Below are positions 60,650 to 64,000 of a stretch of 64,000 nucleotides of DNA, one piece after another. Source of the stretch: Membranipora membranacea. Taxonomy: Eukaryota > Bryozoa > Gymnolaemata > Cheilostomatida > Membraniporidae. The notes under the pieces were generated by a model that was not told where the DNA came from, ran no database searches, and saw only the letters and a list, made by a program, of their open reading frames with translations. The stretch lies in assembly GCA_914767715.1 (NCBI GenBank), contig OU612071.1, forward strand, positions 3,534,001 to 3,598,000. The letters are read 5' to 3'. The number at the start of each line of letters is the position of its first letter. Within the stretch, counting starts at the first letter, position 1. The position numbers and the translations under genes were made by a program.

Positions 60650-63600
60650 CTGTGGAGCGAAAAACAGGTCAAAATAAACAATTATTGGAAAACTTCTCAA
60701 CCAGGCCAAACTATTCTATAAAGAGGGATTAGGATGACATCATATGAAGGTATGCATACTGCCATACTCAAACATTATCATTTCCATATCAAAAATCCAT
60801 ATACCTACCAGTTGCTGGTGTTAAATCTGTTATGAGGTCTTTGTTTAGTTTGTGATAGGTGATAGGTTGTAGTCATCAATGTTGACGTCTTTATACTTTA
60901 AAAACAACTGAATGTCAGCGTACCCACAGAAAATTACTGGTGAAGCCATATTTGCAATCTGCTTTCTATAGACTTATATCACTGGAATGAACAGACACTC
61001 CTGTATGATGGCCTTTTATCATAACATTTTGGCTACTTTCCCTCCTTTTTCGACCACTGAGAAGCCTTCCTCCATTTTTAACCACTGAAAACTTTTCCCT
61101 CCAATTTTTGGCCACTTTTACATATAGGCCGGCACAGGGTTTGGCTCCCTTGATTTCATCCATTGTGGGATGTTGTACGGCCAGTGAATCCGCTAATGAT
61201 AACAAAATTGTCTCATTGAGTTTTATCATCAGCCACAAGCCTGGCAACACCTATGTGACAATAAACACATCTCATATTGTTTAGCAATACCTCAAACAGT
61301 ATGGGCTGGAGAAATGATTCACCAGCCTGTCATACAGTACAAAAATTTTCCTATTACATCTTAAAATATTCCACAGAATTTGTGTTATTGATTCAGTGTG
61401 AGGTTAGCTTAGAAGCAAGGCCAGGGATATTTTTAAAATCAGTGATCTTAAACAGAAAATTCAACTAACTATGCTATATCACCCACAAGATTACTTCAAA
61501 AATTATTCACGATGCTCTGTCCTACATCCTGCCGGCAGCCTTCATGACACCAATATGAAACCTAATATTGAGATGAATAATAGTTGTAGATATGAAGCCC
61601 TAAGAAAGACCAGAAGGAGACCGAAGTTACTCAGAATACCTTCTCGTGTCAACCTCTGAACAGGAAGCGTGGCATCAAATCAAGGTATGTTGGAGAGAAA
61701 CAGGATGCGAAACCCTGTTACCCACACTAACATCTAACAATTTCACCTTCCTGTCCTCTTTCGCATCCGGTTCTCAATAAGTAATCAGTTCTATTTTCAG
61801 CGACCACAACTACCATACATCACCTTCGGTTTGGGGCAGTTATTTGTGAGTCATGAGAGGGTCAGGTAAAGTATGTGACATTTTCATATTCTCAAATTAA
61901 ACTGAAAGTAGTATAGAATGTCGCAATATCTATAACTGTTATCATTGATGCCTCGTTCTTTCAGTGTTTAATAAATTTACCAGCGCATGAAGAGCAATCT
62001 TTTTAAGTATCAAAGAGGTGTATTGCCAGCCAACTCCAAAAGGAAATTCCCAATTTATTCAAATATTGTATCCTGGCATAATTCTAATGTCAGGGTGAAC
62101 AATGAAGGGCGCTTGACATATGAACAGACAATACCCTAAACTGTATGGTTGGTAGGGCCCGAGTGGCTGCCACTATTAACTGCCCCAAATTCTTGTCAGT
62201 TCTTATCTTAAGATCCTACATTTAAGATTTGGCCTGTGTCTGTGTTTAACTGATTGTTGCTTGTCGGTGCGAGGCTGATAGTACCCGCGTTTCACCAATA
62301 AATTTCAACCAGTTCCACAGTCCCTTTGTTTGCGATGCACTCAGTCAAAAATGTTTTTTTTTATTCCAGCATGGCAACGAGTTAGTACACAGAGTATGCC
62401 AATCTGAAACAGCTTTCCTCCAAATCATGTTTCAGGTCGGCATGTCAAATCTATTAGCTGCTCCATGATGTCTCAGGATTTGAATTTGGTGAGAGTGAAA
62501 GGTATTGTAAGTAAATATATAAATATCATAGAGCTATAGAGCTGAAAATTAAAATCATGCAGTCCAAAAATTATGCACTCCTGTTGTATTTTTCTCTTGT
62601 GAAAAAAAAACATTATTACATGAGTAAAGTCTGTGTTGCCTGCTGAAACTGGTTTTGCCATGACTTACATAACCCATACCTTGTATTTATCTAGATCAAG
62701 CGTGATCAAATTTGCCTGCAATAGGGTTTGAGCCACTGCCAGCTCACCATTAGACTGAAGATGGCCAGACTGCTGGTAATTTGAATCAAACTTGTTCCAG
62801 TATTTATCCCTAGTCCGTACCATAATCCAAACATGATTACATGAGTAAAGTCTGTGTTGCCTGTTGAAATGGGTTTTGCTATGACTCATATTATCCATAC
62901 CCCGTATTTATCCATTTATACACATTATCCATCTATAGTATATATAATCTTTGGTTATATTTTGCACTGCAGACTATTAATGGCCATTCAATACACTGAT
63001 AGTCTACACTGCCTCAGATAACAAAGGAAATTAATTCCACTAGCAGATTCTGAAAAGGCCACGGCCCCATGCCATGTTGTCTTTTAGCGTAACAAATTCT
63101 TACAGTGTAATGCTAGATAACCAAGTCTTTGGTTGCCAATACATTAATACGACCTTTTTTCTTTATATTTCAGAATGAAATGTCAACATGCTAAAGACTC
63201 GACCATCTGATACTAAAACCCCACTATCCTTCCATAAATGCTTTGAGAGAAATTAATTTTACTTATTAAAAGGAGGATAATAATTTGCACCTCTCAAGCA
63301 GCTTATGGCTGGATTCGGTTAATTATAGCTCTTATCTTTCGGTCCACTAAACTGAACATCAAGCATTCGATAGCCTTTCTAAAATGCATATAAATGCCAA
63401 TGATATATCTAAAACAACTAATTTTTTTATGAGCATTTTGGCTTAAAATTGCTCGGTGTTTTCCCATTCTATGACATGTCAATTTCCATTTTTGTTTTGA
63501 GGGAGGTCACCATTTATTTTATACCTTTAAACAAAAACTGATGATTTTAAATCAATTTGATTATAAATAAACTCTTCAATTAAGACACACAAAATAAGCT

Positions 63601-64000
63601 ATTATTAGGTTGTCCCTGCTAGCGAGTAAATACAACTAGCAGTGTTAGGATATCACTAGGAGCAATAGGATATCATACTGAAACTCAATATTGTGTTGAT
63701 ATGATATGTTTTTTTCGTCGTGTTTTATTGACGGCTCTCGATTTCATATGTCCATCATATCTCTCAATCACAGGCACTGTAATGCACAGTCTCAAAGCTT
63801 CATTTCCAAGTGGCTATTGCTGTTCTGTGGTAATTCAGGCTACTATCAGAAGCTACATGTTGCTCTATAGTTGTCAAAAAATCCACATATTGAAGGTTAA
63901 GTAATAGACAGTTTTCTGAGCTCTGATTTATGCCTCAATTGTGAGTTGTCCTCTCTCCAGTTTGGTACTTTTAACCCACGCCGCATAGGAAAAACGTGCT
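60650..64000. other. Flanking DNA without a recognised gene
   Basis: A degenerate 28-bp repeat (GTGGYYAAAAATGGAGGGAA on the minus strand) occurs about four times at 61028-61118 and accounts for the open frame at 60966-61250. A block of about 85 bp at 62605-62690 (ATTACATGAGTAAAGTCTGT...) is repeated in diverged form at 62836-62920. The remaining open frames are short, without domains, signal peptides or convincing splice sites. Confidence 0.45.

Noticed and set aside
61471-61659. 62-codon plus-strand frame with a basic C-terminus and a nearby GTATGT donor
   Set aside because: Frame and donor do not connect without a stop; no domain seen.

Overview
The window is nuclear DNA from an animal, probably a marine invertebrate. 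It is AT-rich, genes are split by GT-AG introns, CR1/L2/Jockey-like LINEs are present, and there are Ig-like, NHL-repeat and Thr-rich (mucin-like) coding fragments. The sequence alone does not fix the phylum; a mollusc or other lophotrochozoan would fit. There is no bacterial gene, CRISPR array, rRNA or recognisable tRNA.

The centre (about 9.2-52.9 kb) is an amplified locus. It has four direct units of about 9-10.8 kb (starting at 13457, 23927, 33003 and 41939), a partial fifth (52760-52915), and inverted material to the left (1-915 and 9178-13238). The one convincing gene type in each complete copy is small: a non-coding first exon behind a TATA box, a signal-peptide exon, a 142-bp intron, and an exon encoding a 56-residue secreted peptide with 12 cysteines. 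There are five copies: A (minus strand) and B, C, D, E (plus strand). The mature peptide is identical in all five. Its cysteine spacing contains a CS-alpha-beta (invertebrate defensin) pattern with extra cysteines, so a host-defence peptide is the best guess, but the family is not one I recognise. Copy D lost its promoter, exon 1 and original start through a deletion of about 0.5 kb, yet acquired a new in-frame ATG. Each unit also carries a decayed, oppositely oriented relic of the 5' part of the same gene, so the unit is itself an old inverted duplication. LINE relics in each unit are shortened to different extents.

Left of the array (1-9.2 kb) lie a 246-bp tandem duplication, a nearly full-length dead LINE on the minus strand (2928-about 6460, with a UAAUG stop-start overlap between ORF1 and ORF2), and a TATA-Inr core promoter followed by 40-bp and 59-bp minisatellites.

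Right of the array (52.3-64 kb) are minus-strand pieces of a larger gene or genes: an Ig-like exon, a Thr-rich segment with a C-terminal domain, and an NHL beta-propeller exon carrying a stop and a frameshift. Part of the intron next to the Ig exon also occurs at the left inversion junction, which suggests that the array expanded inside or beside this host locus. Further right are a candidate 45-residue secreted peptide (56871-57008, plus) and a minus-strand gene built of phase-1 exons (59050-60649) encoding a Ser/Thr/Glu-rich protein end. The last 3.3 kb show no convincing gene.
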